From DLAJ01 sp023663615 (GTDB lineage: Bacteria; Bacillota; Clostridia; Lachnospirales; Lachnospiraceae), in the NCBI GenBank assembly GCA_023663615.1, contig JAMPHA010000001.1:806001-870000 (forward strand): a DNA stretch of 64,000 nt, read 5' to 3'. The stretch's first letter is position 1. Each line of letters begins with the position of its first letter. The notes under the pieces are model-generated. The model saw nothing but the letters and a program-made list of their open reading frames with translations, did not search any database and was not told where the DNA came from. Positions 16,506-25,103 of the stretch are shown here, piece by piece. The position numbers were made by a program, and so were the translations under genes.

Positions 16506-17158
16506 ATCCGTCCTCGTTTCATGTTCCTTACACTGAGCGCCACGCCGTCCCCGACCGGCAGGATCACCGTATGAAGCTCCTCGTGATGCGTTAATGTATA
16601 CAGGTACTCGCGCATTCTCGCATGGATCGTCCGGTTCCGCCTCGTGACCGCATAGCGCGACTCGATGACGTCCCCGTCCTGAAGCACATTGTCGGACACG
16701 AGCAGTCCGCCCTGCGCAAGCAGCCGGAGCACATCGGGGAAAAAATGAGAATACTGCCCCTTCGCCGCATCCATAAAAATAAAATCATAGCTTCCGGTCA
16801 GCTCTTTCAAAATATCCGCCGCGTCGCCCTCTAAGAGCGTGATCCGATCTTCTTTTCCCGCTCTGCGGAAGTTCTCTTTCGCAAGCGGGATTCTTTTTTC
16901 ATATTTCTCGATCGTCGTGATCTTTGCCTGCGGCGCCGCATCGCTCATGAGCAGCGCAGAAAATCCGATCGCCGTGCCGACCTCCAAAATATCTGCCGGT
17001 TTCGTCAGCGCGAGCAGAAACCGCAGAAGCGCCTGCGTCTGCGCCTGCACGACCGGCACCGCCGTCTCACGCGCGGTCTTTTCCAATTCGTATAAAAACG
17101 CCGAATTGCCTTTATCAAGAGAATTGATAAAGGCAATCATTCTTTCATCCACAACCAC
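16502..17158 (-). CDS. trmR: tRNA 5-hydroxyuridine methyltransferase (TrmR, YrrM family)
   Basis: This 218-residue class I methyltransferase has the SAM-binding motif DILEVGTAIGFSALLM and a DFIFMDAAKGQY motif typical of O-methyltransferase family 3. By synteny it matches Bacillus YrrM/TrmR, which makes 5-methoxyuridine at tRNA position 34. It overlaps the U32 gene by four bases and follows an MltG-like gene by two bases, as in yrrL-yrrM-yrrN-yrrO. Family alone would allow a catechol O-methyltransferase-like role; the neighbours decide for TrmR. Confidence 0.86.
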   Translation of the reverse strand: MVVDERMIAFINSLDKGNSAFLYELEKTARETAVPVVQAQTQALLRFLLALTKPADILEVGTAIGFSALLMSDAAPQAKITTIEKYEKRIPLAKENFRRAGKEDRITLLEGDAADILKELTGSYDFIFMDAAKGQYSHFFPDVLRLLAQGGLLVSDNVLQDGDVIESRYAVTRRNRTIHARMREYLYTLTHHEELHTVILPVGDGVALSVRNMKRGRI

Positions 17159-17160
17159 AG

Positions 17161-17538
17161 CTATTCCCTTTCCGGCATCCCCTCGGAAATTTTCTCCAGC
17201 ATCTCCTCGACCGTCATACTCGTGCTCAGCTCGTACACGCCCGGCTGCTCGATCCCATGATAATTGGACAGCAGTTCCTGAAAATAAAATAACCTTGTAC
17301 TGCGGATGAGGCCCTTGTCATACAACTTCTGTCCGAGCGACCTCACGTCGTCCTCCTCCGTTACCGCCACGGATACCGTAACGCCCTCGCCCTCCGCCAT
17401 CGGTTCCTCCGCAAAAATGCGGTAGCCGAACGTATACGCCGACAAAGCGAGACGATAAATCAGAAATACGACAAGAACCGCCACCGCCACCTTGATAATG
17501 AGCGCCGCGATCCCTCTGATGATCTGTTTTACATCCAT
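17161..17538 (-). CDS. Short MltG/YceG-like membrane protein without the catalytic domain
   Basis: This 125-residue protein has one membrane helix at about residues 10-30. An extracytoplasmic domain follows with the MltG N-terminal pattern VRSLGQKLYDKGLIRSTRLF and PGVYELSTSMTVEEMLEKI. Full MltG proteins (about 340-380 residues) go on to a catalytic transglycosylase domain with an essential glutamate. Here the frame stops after the LysM-like part. The place before trmR is that of mltG (yrrL) in Bacillus. It may be a binding-only relic or regulator of peptidoglycan synthesis; enzymatic activity is not expected. Confidence 0.75.
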   Translation of the reverse strand: MDVKQIIRGIAALIIKVAVAVLVVFLIYRLALSAYTFGYRIFAEEPMAEGEGVTVSVAVTEEDDVRSLGQKLYDKGLIRSTRLFYFQELLSNYHGIEQPGVYELSTSMTVEEMLEKISEGMPERE

Positions 17539-17581
17539 TTGAATAACCTGTTCCTTTCAGCCTTAGGACATTTTTATTTTT

Positions 17582-17932
17582 TTATATTTCCGGCCCGCCG
17601 AACGTCATGTCAAACTCCAGATCCGCCGTGATCATGGTATAAACGTCCTGCATCATCCTGCAAAAAGCAAGCTCCGCCGCCAGAAAATCACTGACGAGCC
17701 GGTCATCCCGCAGACTTGCGCCCTCCGCCTCAAGCTGCTCCACTTCGTCAAACAGCGTCTCGCCGTCCTCCGTATTTTGCAGCCGATATAAGTTTTTCCG
17801 GTACTCATCGATCCGCTGTTTCAACTCCGGGAACATCATCAGCCGGTCTCTTTCCTTGATATACTTCCGATACGTCTCTGACTCCTTTACGCAGCCGACA
17901 AAACGCTCCACTGCCTGCTCCATATCTTCCAT
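17582..17932 (-). CDS. YlbF/YmcA family regulator
   Basis: This 116-residue all-helical protein has the YlbF-type pattern VKESETYRKYIKERDRLMMF and PELKQRIDEYRKNLYRL. In Bacillus, YlbF and YmcA with YaaT form a complex that steers RNase Y and affects competence, biofilm and sporulation. It lies 18 bases after RNase J on the same strand, which places it with an mRNA decay enzyme. Which of the two homologues it matches cannot be decided here. Confidence 0.8.
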   Translation of the reverse strand: MEDMEQAVERFVGCVKESETYRKYIKERDRLMMFPELKQRIDEYRKNLYRLQNTEDGETLFDEVEQLEAEGASLRDDRLVSDFLAAELAFCRMMQDVYTMITADLEFDMTFGGPEI

Positions 17933-17950
17933 GTCTTCTTCAGTCCTTTT

Positions 17951-19636
17951 CTAACAATCCACGTCCATGATGATCGGTAAGATCATCGGTCTGCGCTTTG
18001 TCTTTTTCCAGACAAAATCGCTTAAGCTGTCCTTGATCGTTGCCTTGATCTTGCCCCAATCCGTCACATTGCGGTCAAGACACCTCAGCACCTGCGCCGA
18101 CACCAGCTCCCTTGCCTCCGCCATGAGCTCGTCAGATTCACGCACATACACAAACCCGCGCGAAACGATCTCCGGTCCCGATGCAAGCTGCCCCGAATCG
18201 GAATCCAGCGCCATCACGACAATGATGATACCGTCCTCCGCCAGATGCTGTCTGTCGCGCAGTACGACATTGCCGACGTCCCCGACGCCGAGCCCGTCCA
18301 CGAGCACCTCGCCCACGGGCACCTTCCCCGTGACCGCCGCTTTTTCTTCGGAAAGCTCCAGCACGTCGCCCGATGAGATAATGAAAATGCGTTCCTTTGG
18401 TATGCCGAGTTCCCCCGCAATCTTCGCCTGCGCTTTTAAGTGCTTATATTCTCCATGCACCGGAATCGCATACTGCGGTCTTGTCAGCGTGTAGATCAGC
18501 TTGATCTCCTCCTGGCACGCGTGCCCCGACACATGCACATCCTGGAAGATCACGTCCGCCCCCTTCATCAACAACTCATTGATGACGTTCGTGACCGCCT
18601 TCTCATTACCCGGAATCGGATTGGACGAAAAAATGATCGTATCATTCGGCTTGATCGAGATTTTTCGGTGCGTGCTGTTCGCCATACGGCTTAATGCCGC
18701 CATGCTCTCTCCCTGAGAACCGGTCGTGATGATCACCGTCTGCTCGTCGGGGTAATTCTTAAGCTGTTCAATATCGATCAGCGTATTTTCCGGAATGTTG
18801 AGACATTCCAGCGCGGACGCCGTCTCTATGATATTCACCATACTGCGCCCCTCCACGACGACCTTGCGCCCGAAGCGGTAGGCGGAGTTGATGATCTGCT
18901 GCACACGGTCCACATTCGACGCGAACGTCGCAATGATGATCCGCGTATCCTTATGCTCCTGAAAGATCGTATCGATCGTCTTTCCGACCGTTCTCTCCGA
19001 CAGCGTATAACCCGGACGCTCCGCGTTTGTGGAATCGCACATCAGCGCCAGCACGCCCTTTTTTCCGATCTCGGCAAATCTGCTTAGGTCGATCGCATCG
19101 CCGAACACCGGCGTGTAATCCACCTTAAAATCTCCTGTGTGGACGATCGTTCCGGCGGGCGAATAGATCGCGAGCGCCGCCGCATCCACGATACTGTGGT
19201 TTGTCTTGATATACTCCACACGGAACTGTCCCAAATTGATGGACTGTCCGAATTTCACGACCTTGCGCTTTGTCACCTTCATCAGTTCGTGCTCGCGCAG
19301 CTTATTCTCAATGATCCCCATGGTCAGCCGTGTCGCATACACCGGTACGTTGATCTCTTTTAACACATAGGGCAGCGCGCCGATATGATCCTCATGCCCG
19401 TGCGTGATGACAAACCCTTTCACCTTGTCAAGATGTTCCTTTAAGTACGTCACATCGGGGATGACCAGATCGATCCCCAGCATATCGTCTGCGGGAAAGC
19501 TCAATCCGCAGTCCACTACAATAATACTGTCTTCATATTCGAAGGCAGTAATGTTCATGCCGATTTCCTCCAGCCCTCCGAGCGGAATGATCCGCAGGCT
19601 GGAAGCCCGGCTTCCTTCTTTTTCCTTTCTTTTCAA
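17951..19636 (-). CDS. rnj: Ribonuclease J
   Basis: This protein of about 561 residues is a beta-CASP metallo-beta-lactamase RNase with the metal motif THGHEDHIGALPYV, the beta-CASP pattern MCDSTNAERPGYT, and HVSGHACQEE. It acts as a 5'-3' exonuclease and endonuclease in mRNA decay and rRNA processing. I choose the TTG at 19634-19636 (MKRKEKEGS) because GGAGG lies 8 bases upstream. A longer frame from a GTG at 19651 would start inside that ribosome site. The YlbF gene follows closely. Confidence 0.95.
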   Translation of the reverse strand: MKRKEKEGSRASSLRIIPLGGLEEIGMNITAFEYEDSIIVVDCGLSFPADDMLGIDLVIPDVTYLKEHLDKVKGFVITHGHEDHIGALPYVLKEINVPVYATRLTMGIIENKLREHELMKVTKRKVVKFGQSINLGQFRVEYIKTNHSIVDAAALAIYSPAGTIVHTGDFKVDYTPVFGDAIDLSRFAEIGKKGVLALMCDSTNAERPGYTLSERTVGKTIDTIFQEHKDTRIIIATFASNVDRVQQIINSAYRFGRKVVVEGRSMVNIIETASALECLNIPENTLIDIEQLKNYPDEQTVIITTGSQGESMAALSRMANSTHRKISIKPNDTIIFSSNPIPGNEKAVTNVINELLMKGADVIFQDVHVSGHACQEEIKLIYTLTRPQYAIPVHGEYKHLKAQAKIAGELGIPKERIFIISSGDVLELSEEKAAVTGKVPVGEVLVDGLGVGDVGNVVLRDRQHLAEDGIIIVVMALDSDSGQLASGPEIVSRGFVYVRESDELMAEARELVSAQVLRCLDRNVTDWGKIKATIKDSLSDFVWKKTKRRPMILPIIMDVDC

Positions 19637-19709
19637 AAAAATTTCCTCCACATTTCTGCTTACTCATTCCGGTCACAATTTTGTTTATTATAACCGGAAA
19701 ACAACGTCT

Positions 19710-19958
19710 TTACTCATCCAGCATTCCCTCGAAAATACCTGCGACCGCCTCAAACTCCGCGTCGTCCTCCACAAACACATACACGCTCTCTTTGTCCGTG
19801 TCTTCGGAATCATCGCGCAGAATGACCGCCTCCGCATCCTCGTCTTTGCTGTCTGTCACAAGCAGATAGCTCTTGCCCGCTATCCGCGTCTGCTCTAACA
19901 CATAAAATATCAGTTTTTCTCCATCCTCGCCCTCTAAAACGATCTGATCCTGTTCCAT
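19710..19958 (-). CDS. DUF1292 protein (YrzB family)
   Basis: This is an 82-residue, strongly acidic protein with the DUF1292 pattern IVLEGEDGEKLIFYVLEQTR and SYLLVTDSKDED. The family has no established function. The order ireB-ruvX-DUF1292 is widely kept in Firmicutes (yrzL-yrrK-yrzB in Bacillus). It starts 6 bases after ruvX ends. Confidence 0.88.
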   Translation of the reverse strand: MEQDQIVLEGEDGEKLIFYVLEQTRIAGKSYLLVTDSKDEDAEAVILRDDSEDTDKESVYVFVEDDAEFEAVAGIFEGMLDE

Positions 19959-19964
19959 ACTGAT

Positions 19965-20396
19965 TTACTTCTCCTCCATGGCGCGCCGGTCAAGGTATCC
20001 CTGCAAAATAAGAACTGCCGCGATCATGTCCACATAGTCGCGCCGGTGCTCCCTGCGGATCCCCGCTTCCATCATCGCCTTATCCGCCGCCACCGTCGTG
20101 AGGCGTTCATCCCAATATGCCACGGGAAGCCCCGTGCGCCGCTCAAGCATCTCCCCGAACTCCCGCGTCTTTTCCACGCGGACGCCCTGCGTATCGTTCA
20201 TATTCTTTGGCAGTCCGAGTACGATCTGTTCTACCCCATACTCTTCGATTAGTTCTTCGATCCGCGCGCATGTCCTGCGCAGCTGATTCTCTTTTTCCCT
20301 GCGAATGATCTCCCTGCCCTGCGCCGTGATGAGCAGCTCGTCGCTTAATGCCACCCCCACCGTCTTAGAACCGAAATCCAAGCCCATGATCCGCAT
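19965..20396 (-). CDS. ruvX: RuvX/YqgF putative Holliday junction resolvase
   Basis: This 143-residue RNase H-fold nuclease begins MRIMGLDFGSKTVGVALSDE and has LGLPKNMNDTQG and DERLTTVAADKAM, the family metal-binding acidic positions. YqgF proteins act in 16S rRNA 5'-end processing and were first proposed as junction resolvases. The ATG at 20394-20396 follows a GGGGA ribosome site; an upstream 14-codon frame is not conserved. Confidence 0.93.
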   Translation of the reverse strand: MRIMGLDFGSKTVGVALSDELLITAQGREIIRREKENQLRRTCARIEELIEEYGVEQIVLGLPKNMNDTQGVRVEKTREFGEMLERRTGLPVAYWDERLTTVAADKAMMEAGIRREHRRDYVDMIAAVLILQGYLDRRAMEEK

Positions 20397-20468
20397 ACAA
20401 ATCCCCACTTCTGCGCGGCAACAATTCCTGCGCGCCATCCGCTCACGGAGAAATCACGCTTTCCGTCC

Positions 20469-20738
20469 TTACCTCTCGTCCCATCCGTTAAAACGGATGT
20501 ACTGCGTCAGCATCTCCTCCACCAGCTCGTCGCGCTCCACTTTCATGATCTTCGTTCTGGCGTTCTTATGGCTCGTGATATAAGTCGGATCTCCGGACAT
20601 GATATATCCCACGATCTGGTTGACCGGATTATAGCCTTTTTCTGTCAGCGCCTCATACACCTCGCGAAGCACCTCCTGCACCTGGATCTCCGGTTCTGTC
20701 TCTACCTTAAAAAATTGTGTGTTCCCCAAATCCGCCAT
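20469..20738 (-). CDS. ireB: IreB family regulatory phosphoprotein
   Basis: This 89-residue protein has the family pattern YNPVNQIVGYIMSGDPTYITSHKNAR. In Enterococcus IreB is phosphorylated by the PASTA kinase IreK and lowers cephalosporin resistance. The start is set by AAGGAAG just before MADLGNTQFFK; further upstream codons lie in the 5' leader. It is first in the ireB-ruvX-DUF1292-RNase J run, behind the promoter at 20814-20842. Confidence 0.93.
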   Translation of the reverse strand: MADLGNTQFFKVETEPEIQVQEVLREVYEALTEKGYNPVNQIVGYIMSGDPTYITSHKNARTKIMKVERDELVEEMLTQYIRFNGWDER

Positions 20739-20813
20739 TCTGTCACTTCCTTTATCCGAGCCGGTCGATGCCTGTCCACACACCGACACCCCCACACGTA
20801 CCATACTTTTATT

Positions 20814-20842
20814 ATTTTACTCTACTTCCCCGAATTTTGCAA
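20814..20842 (-). promoter_or_regulatory. Promoter of ireB-ruvX-DUF1292-rnj
   Basis: On minus, TTGCAA and TAAAAT are separated by 17 bases. It lies between the mtaB stop and the ireB start, about 75 bases before ireB. Confidence 0.7.
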
Positions 20843-20855
20843 TGAGACTTATTTT

Positions 20856-22232
20856 CTATAATAAAATAACCCGCAGGTCCCCGTCCGCCACCTGCTCTTT
20901 TCCGATCCCCCGCACGATCTGATTCGGCTCGGCGGCTCCCTCCGGCACGGCCGCAAGCACATAATCCTTCGTGTGCCCGACGAGATAACGCACGCCCCCG
21001 ATCCTGCGGTGCTCCTCCGTGAGGATTTCCATCGGCTGTCCGATATACTGCGCGCGGTATGCATCGGAAAGCCGCCCGGCGACCGCGATCAGTTCCTCGC
21101 TCCTCTCCGCTTTCACGTTGTCGGGAACCTGATTCTCCATGAGGGCAGCCGGCGTCCCCGCCCGTTTGGAATATTTGAATACATGCATCTCATAAAAACC
21201 GATACGCTCCGCATACGCCTTCGTCGCGGCAAACTCCGCTTCGGTCTCGCCCGGAAAACCGACGATCACATCCGTTGTGACCGCCGCGTGCGCAAACGCC
21301 GAGCGCAGAATCTGAACGCTCTGCGCAAAACGCTCCGTATCATAATGCCGGTTCATCCTTTTTAGGACCGTATCGCATCCGCTCTGCAGGGATAAATGAA
21401 AATGCGGGCAAAGCTTATCGCATGCCGCCAGACGCCCGGCAAACGCTTCCGTCACGATCTGCGGTTCCAGGGAGCCGAGCCGGATCCGGCATACGCCCGG
21501 TATCGCGGCGAGCCGCTCGATCAGTTTCGCAAGAAATCCCGCCTTGGCGGCATCCCGGTAATCCGCGGAACGGACGCCGAGAAAATCCAATCCGTACGAG
21601 CTTAAATGAATCCCCGTAAGCACGAGTTCTTTGCAGCCCGCCTCCGCCAGAGCGCGCGCTTCCATAAGAACGCTCTCTATCTTCCTGCTCCTGACGCGCC
21701 CGCGCGCATACGGGATCGCGCAGTAAGTACAAAACTGATTACACCCGTCCTGAATCTTTAAGAACGCGCGCACATGTTCCTGCGGCTTTGTCAATACCAG
21801 TTCTTCATATTCGTCCGTGTGCGCAATGTCGATCACGGTATCGCGCGCCTCATGCTGCGCAAAATATTCCTCCAAAATGCGGACGATCTGTCCCTTGCGG
21901 TTATTCCCTATGATAATATCGGCGCCAAGGTCCTCCGGTTGAAGACCTGCGCGTCCGGCTTTCTGCTCCGCCCGGTTCTCCGCCTCATGCTGCACATAGC
22001 AGCCGACCGCGACAATCACGGCATCCGGGTTCTGCTTTCTGGCACGATGCAGCATTTGTCTGCTCTTTCGATCCGCAATATTTGTCACGGTACAGGTATT
22101 GATGATATAAATGTCCGCTTTTTGAACAAATGGCACAATCAAAAAGCCATTTTCTTGTAACATTTGCCGCATAACGTCCATTTCATAGGCGTTCACCTTG
22201 CAGCCGAGATTATGTAATGCTACACTTTTCAT
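20856..22232 (-). CDS. mtaB: tRNA t6A37 methylthiotransferase MtaB
   Basis: This 458-residue radical SAM enzyme has the N-terminal methylthiotransferase cysteines (HNLGCKVNAYE, NTCTVTNIADRKSRQ, GCYVQ), the radical SAM motif CNQFCTYCAIPYARGR, and a C-terminal TRAM domain. It adds methylthio to t6A37 of tRNAs reading ANN codons. It is monocistronic on this strand, with ireB downstream behind its own promoter. The ATG follows GGGGTTTCCT. YqeV is the Bacillus name. Confidence 0.95.
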   Translation of the reverse strand: MKSVALHNLGCKVNAYEMDVMRQMLQENGFLIVPFVQKADIYIINTCTVTNIADRKSRQMLHRARKQNPDAVIVAVGCYVQHEAENRAEQKAGRAGLQPEDLGADIIIGNNRKGQIVRILEEYFAQHEARDTVIDIAHTDEYEELVLTKPQEHVRAFLKIQDGCNQFCTYCAIPYARGRVRSRKIESVLMEARALAEAGCKELVLTGIHLSSYGLDFLGVRSADYRDAAKAGFLAKLIERLAAIPGVCRIRLGSLEPQIVTEAFAGRLAACDKLCPHFHLSLQSGCDTVLKRMNRHYDTERFAQSVQILRSAFAHAAVTTDVIVGFPGETEAEFAATKAYAERIGFYEMHVFKYSKRAGTPAALMENQVPDNVKAERSEELIAVAGRLSDAYRAQYIGQPMEILTEEHRRIGGVRYLVGHTKDYVLAAVPEGAAEPNQIVRGIGKEQVADGDLRVILL

Positions 22233-22266
22233 AGGAAACCCCGTTTTTTTTGTATTGTTTTATATA

Positions 22267-22295
22267 TTGACTTTTCCTTTTTTTGCAATTAAGAT
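22267..22295 (+). promoter_or_regulatory. Sigma-A promoter of the HPr-like gene
   Basis: TTGACT and TAAGAT are separated by 17 bases on plus, about 54 bases before the start. It is divergent from mtaB. Confidence 0.65.
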
Positions 22296-22348
22296 GATTG
22301 TGTGGTTCAAAAGACCGCGCAACCAAATAATATAAGGAGGTAAGGTCA

Positions 22349-22579
22349 ATGAAAACCGTAAAGATTTCTTTGAATTCCATTGACAAGGTAAAATCGTTTG
22401 TAAACGATATTACAAAATTCGATTATGATTTCGATTTAGTTTCCGGCAGATATGTTATCGACGCAAAGTCCATCATGGGTATTTTCAGCTTAGACTTATC
22501 CAAGCCGATCGACTTAAATATCCATGCGGAAGATAACATTGACGACGTTCTTGACGTCTTAAAGCCGTACATGATCTAA
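22349..22579 (+). CDS. HPr-like protein lacking the phosphorylatable histidine
   Basis: This 76-residue protein has the HPr fold pattern and keeps the regulatory serine segment KSIMGIFSLDL (Ser41 here, Ser46 in HPr). The active-site loop, normally GIHARPA, is replaced by SIDKVKSF, so His15 and Arg17 are missing. It therefore cannot carry phosphate in the PTS. It resembles Crh of Bacillus in principle, which keeps only the serine and acts with CcpA. An AAGGAGG site precedes the ATG. It is alone on plus, with its own promoter and terminator. Confidence 0.85.
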   Translation: MKTVKISLNSIDKVKSFVNDITKFDYDFDLVSGRYVIDAKSIMGIFSLDLSKPIDLNIHAEDNIDDVLDVLKPYMI

Positions 22580-22606
22580 TCGCAATGGAACACATATGCA
22601 TGTGGT

Positions 22607-22637
22607 AAAAAAGCAGGGTGGACGCCTTGCTTTTTTT
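22607..22637. terminator. Bidirectional terminator between the HPr-like gene and thiI
   Basis: An AAAAAAGCAGG / CCTTGCTTTTTTT stem (one bulge) is flanked by A and T runs, so it can end transcripts from both converging genes. Confidence 0.85.
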
Positions 22638-22641
22638 GCGT

Positions 22642-23823
22642 TCACGCCTCAACGTGAATGATTTCATCCGTCTCAAGCGCCGTCTGCACAAGCGCGTCGA
22701 TCTTCTCTTTTAAGTTGGTCTCATGGTTCCGGATGACTTTGACATTCGGTTTCGTCACGGGATGCTTCGCCACAAAGATCGTACAGCAGTCCTCAAACGG
22801 CAGAATGGACGTCTCGTAGGTATTGATCTTTTCCGCGATGTCCACGATGTCGTTCTTGTCAAAACCGATGAGCGGGCGGTAGACCGGCATACTGCATACG
22901 TCGTCCGTGCAGGCAAGGCTCGCCATCGTCTGGGACGCCACCTGCCCGATGCTCTCCCCCGTCACCAGACCCAGACAGTTGTTTTTCCCCGCAAGCGTCT
23001 CGGCAATGCGCATCATATAGCGGCGCATGATGATCGTCAGCTCGTCGTGCGGACATTTTTCGTAAATGTAGAGCTGAATATCCGTAAAATTGATGACATG
23101 CAGATCGATCGGTCCCGTATAGCGCGAAATCAGCTTCGCCAGATCGACCACTTTCTGCTTGGCGCGCTCGGACGTATAGGGCGGCGCATGAAAATAAACC
23201 GCGTCGATATGCACGCCGCGTTTTGCGATCATGTAGCCCGCGACCGGCGAATCGATCCCGCCCGACAGTAAGAGCATTGCCTTTCCGTTTGTTCCGAGCG
23301 GAAGCCCGCCCGGTCCCGGTATCACCTCGGAATAAAGATAGATTTTCTCCCGAATCTCCACATTGAGCTGAATGTCGGGATGATGCACATCCACACGAAA
23401 ATCGGGAAACGCCTCCAAAATTGCCGCACCCAGTTCCTCGTTCATCTGCGGTGAGAGCATCGGATAATTTTTTCTTGCGCGTCTGGCAAATACCTTAAAC
23501 GTCTTATGCTTGTCCGCATATACGGTATCCATGTAAGAAAGTACGTCTCTGGTAAGCTGCTCAAAGCCCTGATCCTCCACATGGACGACCGGGCAGATGC
23601 CGGATACGCCGAACACGGTCTTTAAGTTGTCCACCGTCTCGTCATAATCAAAATCAGAGAGCGCATCGACATAAATACGCCCGTCCGCCTTATGCACATG
23701 AAAGCTGCCGTCACAGCGGCGCAGCGCATATTTGATGTCGCCGACCAGCGCATCCTCAAAAAGATAACGATTCTTTCCCTTAATGCCGATCTCCGCATAC
23801 TTGATCAAAAAAGCTGAAAACAT
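22642..23823 (-). CDS. thiI: tRNA 4-thiouridine sulfurtransferase ThiI
   Basis: This 393-residue protein has an N-terminal THUMP RNA-binding domain and an adenylating PP-loop LLSGGIDSPVAGYMIAKRG. The catalytic-region cysteines lie in LPFEDCCTIF. It has no C-terminal rhodanese domain, as in the short Bacillus form, so it needs a dedicated cysteine desulfurase; one is encoded just upstream. It makes s4U8 in tRNA. The start MFSAFLIKYAEIGIKGKNR is fixed by AAAGGAG before it; the 49 upstream codons are not part of the gene. Confidence 0.95.
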   Translation of the reverse strand: MFSAFLIKYAEIGIKGKNRYLFEDALVGDIKYALRRCDGSFHVHKADGRIYVDALSDFDYDETVDNLKTVFGVSGICPVVHVEDQGFEQLTRDVLSYMDTVYADKHKTFKVFARRARKNYPMLSPQMNEELGAAILEAFPDFRVDVHHPDIQLNVEIREKIYLYSEVIPGPGGLPLGTNGKAMLLLSGGIDSPVAGYMIAKRGVHIDAVYFHAPPYTSERAKQKVVDLAKLISRYTGPIDLHVINFTDIQLYIYEKCPHDELTIIMRRYMMRIAETLAGKNNCLGLVTGESIGQVASQTMASLACTDDVCSMPVYRPLIGFDKNDIVDIAEKINTYETSILPFEDCCTIFVAKHPVTKPNVKVIRNHETNLKEKIDALVQTALETDEIIHVEA

Positions 23824-23911
23824 GATTTTTTCTCCTTTGAACCTGAATTGTGCATGGAACATGCAGCAATACCTGCGCCGACGCACCCGCCGGCGCAGGC
23901 CGGTGTTCCCC

Positions 23912-25066
23912 TTATCTTCTCGTGTAACGCCGCAGCTTCGGAATCTGTTCCTCCAGCACTGCGAGCGCATAATCGAGCTGCTCCTTTGTGGTCTCTAACG
24001 AAAAACTGAAACGCACGGTCGATTCCAGCAGCTCCCGCCCGATACCAACCGCCTGTAATGTCGCGGACGGCGTCGGCTTGCGGGCGGAGCAGGCGCTCCC
24101 CGCTGAAATACAGATCCCCTCGGCATCCAGACTGTGCAGCAGCACTTCGGCGCGGACTCCCTTCACTGACAGACTCACGATATGGGGCGCGCCTTCCCTG
24201 CCTCGCGGACCGTTTACGGTCACATCCGGTATGGCAAGCGCACGCTCCGTAAAATATTCTTTGTAATCATACAGGCGGTCCACATCCTCGTCCAGATGGG
24301 CAAAAATCTCCTCGACCGCCTTTCCGATGCCGGCGATCCCCGGTACATTCTCCGTCCCGGAACGCATGCCGCCCTGCTGCCCGCCTCCGAACAGGATCGG
24401 CTTGATCTTTGCTTTTTCGCTGACATAAAGAAAACCGATCCCTTTCGGCGCATGAATCTTATGCCCGCTCACCGACAGCAGGTCAATGCCTTCTTTTTTC
24501 GGATAAATATGACATTTCCCGTAACCCTGCACCGCGTCCACATGAAAGAGCGTCTGCGGGTTTTTCTGTTTGATGATCCTGCCCGCCTCCGCGATCGGCA
24601 TGACGCTTCCGATCTCATTGTTCGTGTGCATGATGGAAACAAGGATGGTCTGCGGCGTGATCGCCGCCTCAAGGTCTTCGATACGGATGCATCCGCGCGC
24701 GTCAACGGGCAGATAGGTAACGCCGTAGCCAAGACTCTCTAAATAGCTCATTGTCTGTAAAACAGCGGGGTGCTCGATCTTCGTTGTAATCAGATGTCTG
24801 CCCCTGCGGTAATTCGCCATGGCAGCCCCGATGATCGCCAGATTATCCGCTTCCGTCCCTCCCGATGTAAAAAGGATCTCTTTCTCCTGTACTTTCAGAC
24901 TTTTCGCGACCTGTTCTTTGGCATAGCGGATATACTGTTCCGCCTCCACGCCCTTTGTATGCAGGCTCGACGGATTTCCATAATCCACGCGCATGACATG
25001 ATCTACGATTTCAGCAACGCTGTCAAAGCATCTTGTCGTCGCCGAATTATCAAAATAGCATTTCAT
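23912..25066 (-). CDS. Cysteine desulfurase, NifS/IscS family
   Basis: This 384-residue PLP enzyme has the lysine motif SGHKIHAPKG and the catalytic cysteine loop SAGSACSARKP. Substrate sites HTNNEIGSVMPI and RSGTENVPGI are present. It releases sulfur from cysteine. Position directly upstream of thiI, as with NifZ/YrvO pairs in Firmicutes, points to sulfur supply for s4U8 in tRNA rather than for general iron-sulfur assembly. Confidence 0.94.
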   Translation of the reverse strand: MKCYFDNSATTRCFDSVAEIVDHVMRVDYGNPSSLHTKGVEAEQYIRYAKEQVAKSLKVQEKEILFTSGGTEADNLAIIGAAMANYRRGRHLITTKIEHPAVLQTMSYLESLGYGVTYLPVDARGCIRIEDLEAAITPQTILVSIMHTNNEIGSVMPIAEAGRIIKQKNPQTLFHVDAVQGYGKCHIYPKKEGIDLLSVSGHKIHAPKGIGFLYVSEKAKIKPILFGGGQQGGMRSGTENVPGIAGIGKAVEEIFAHLDEDVDRLYDYKEYFTERALAIPDVTVNGPRGREGAPHIVSLSVKGVRAEVLLHSLDAEGICISAGSACSARKPTPSATLQAVGIGRELLESTVRFSFSLETTKEQLDYALAVLEEQIPKLRRYTRR

Positions 25067-25103
25067 TTTTATCTTCTCTCATTCCAATATATATTACTAT
25101 ATT

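Noticed and set aside
19637..19651. Longer RNase J start at a GTG (19651)
   Set aside because: The codons would overlap the GGAGG that serves the TTG at 19636.
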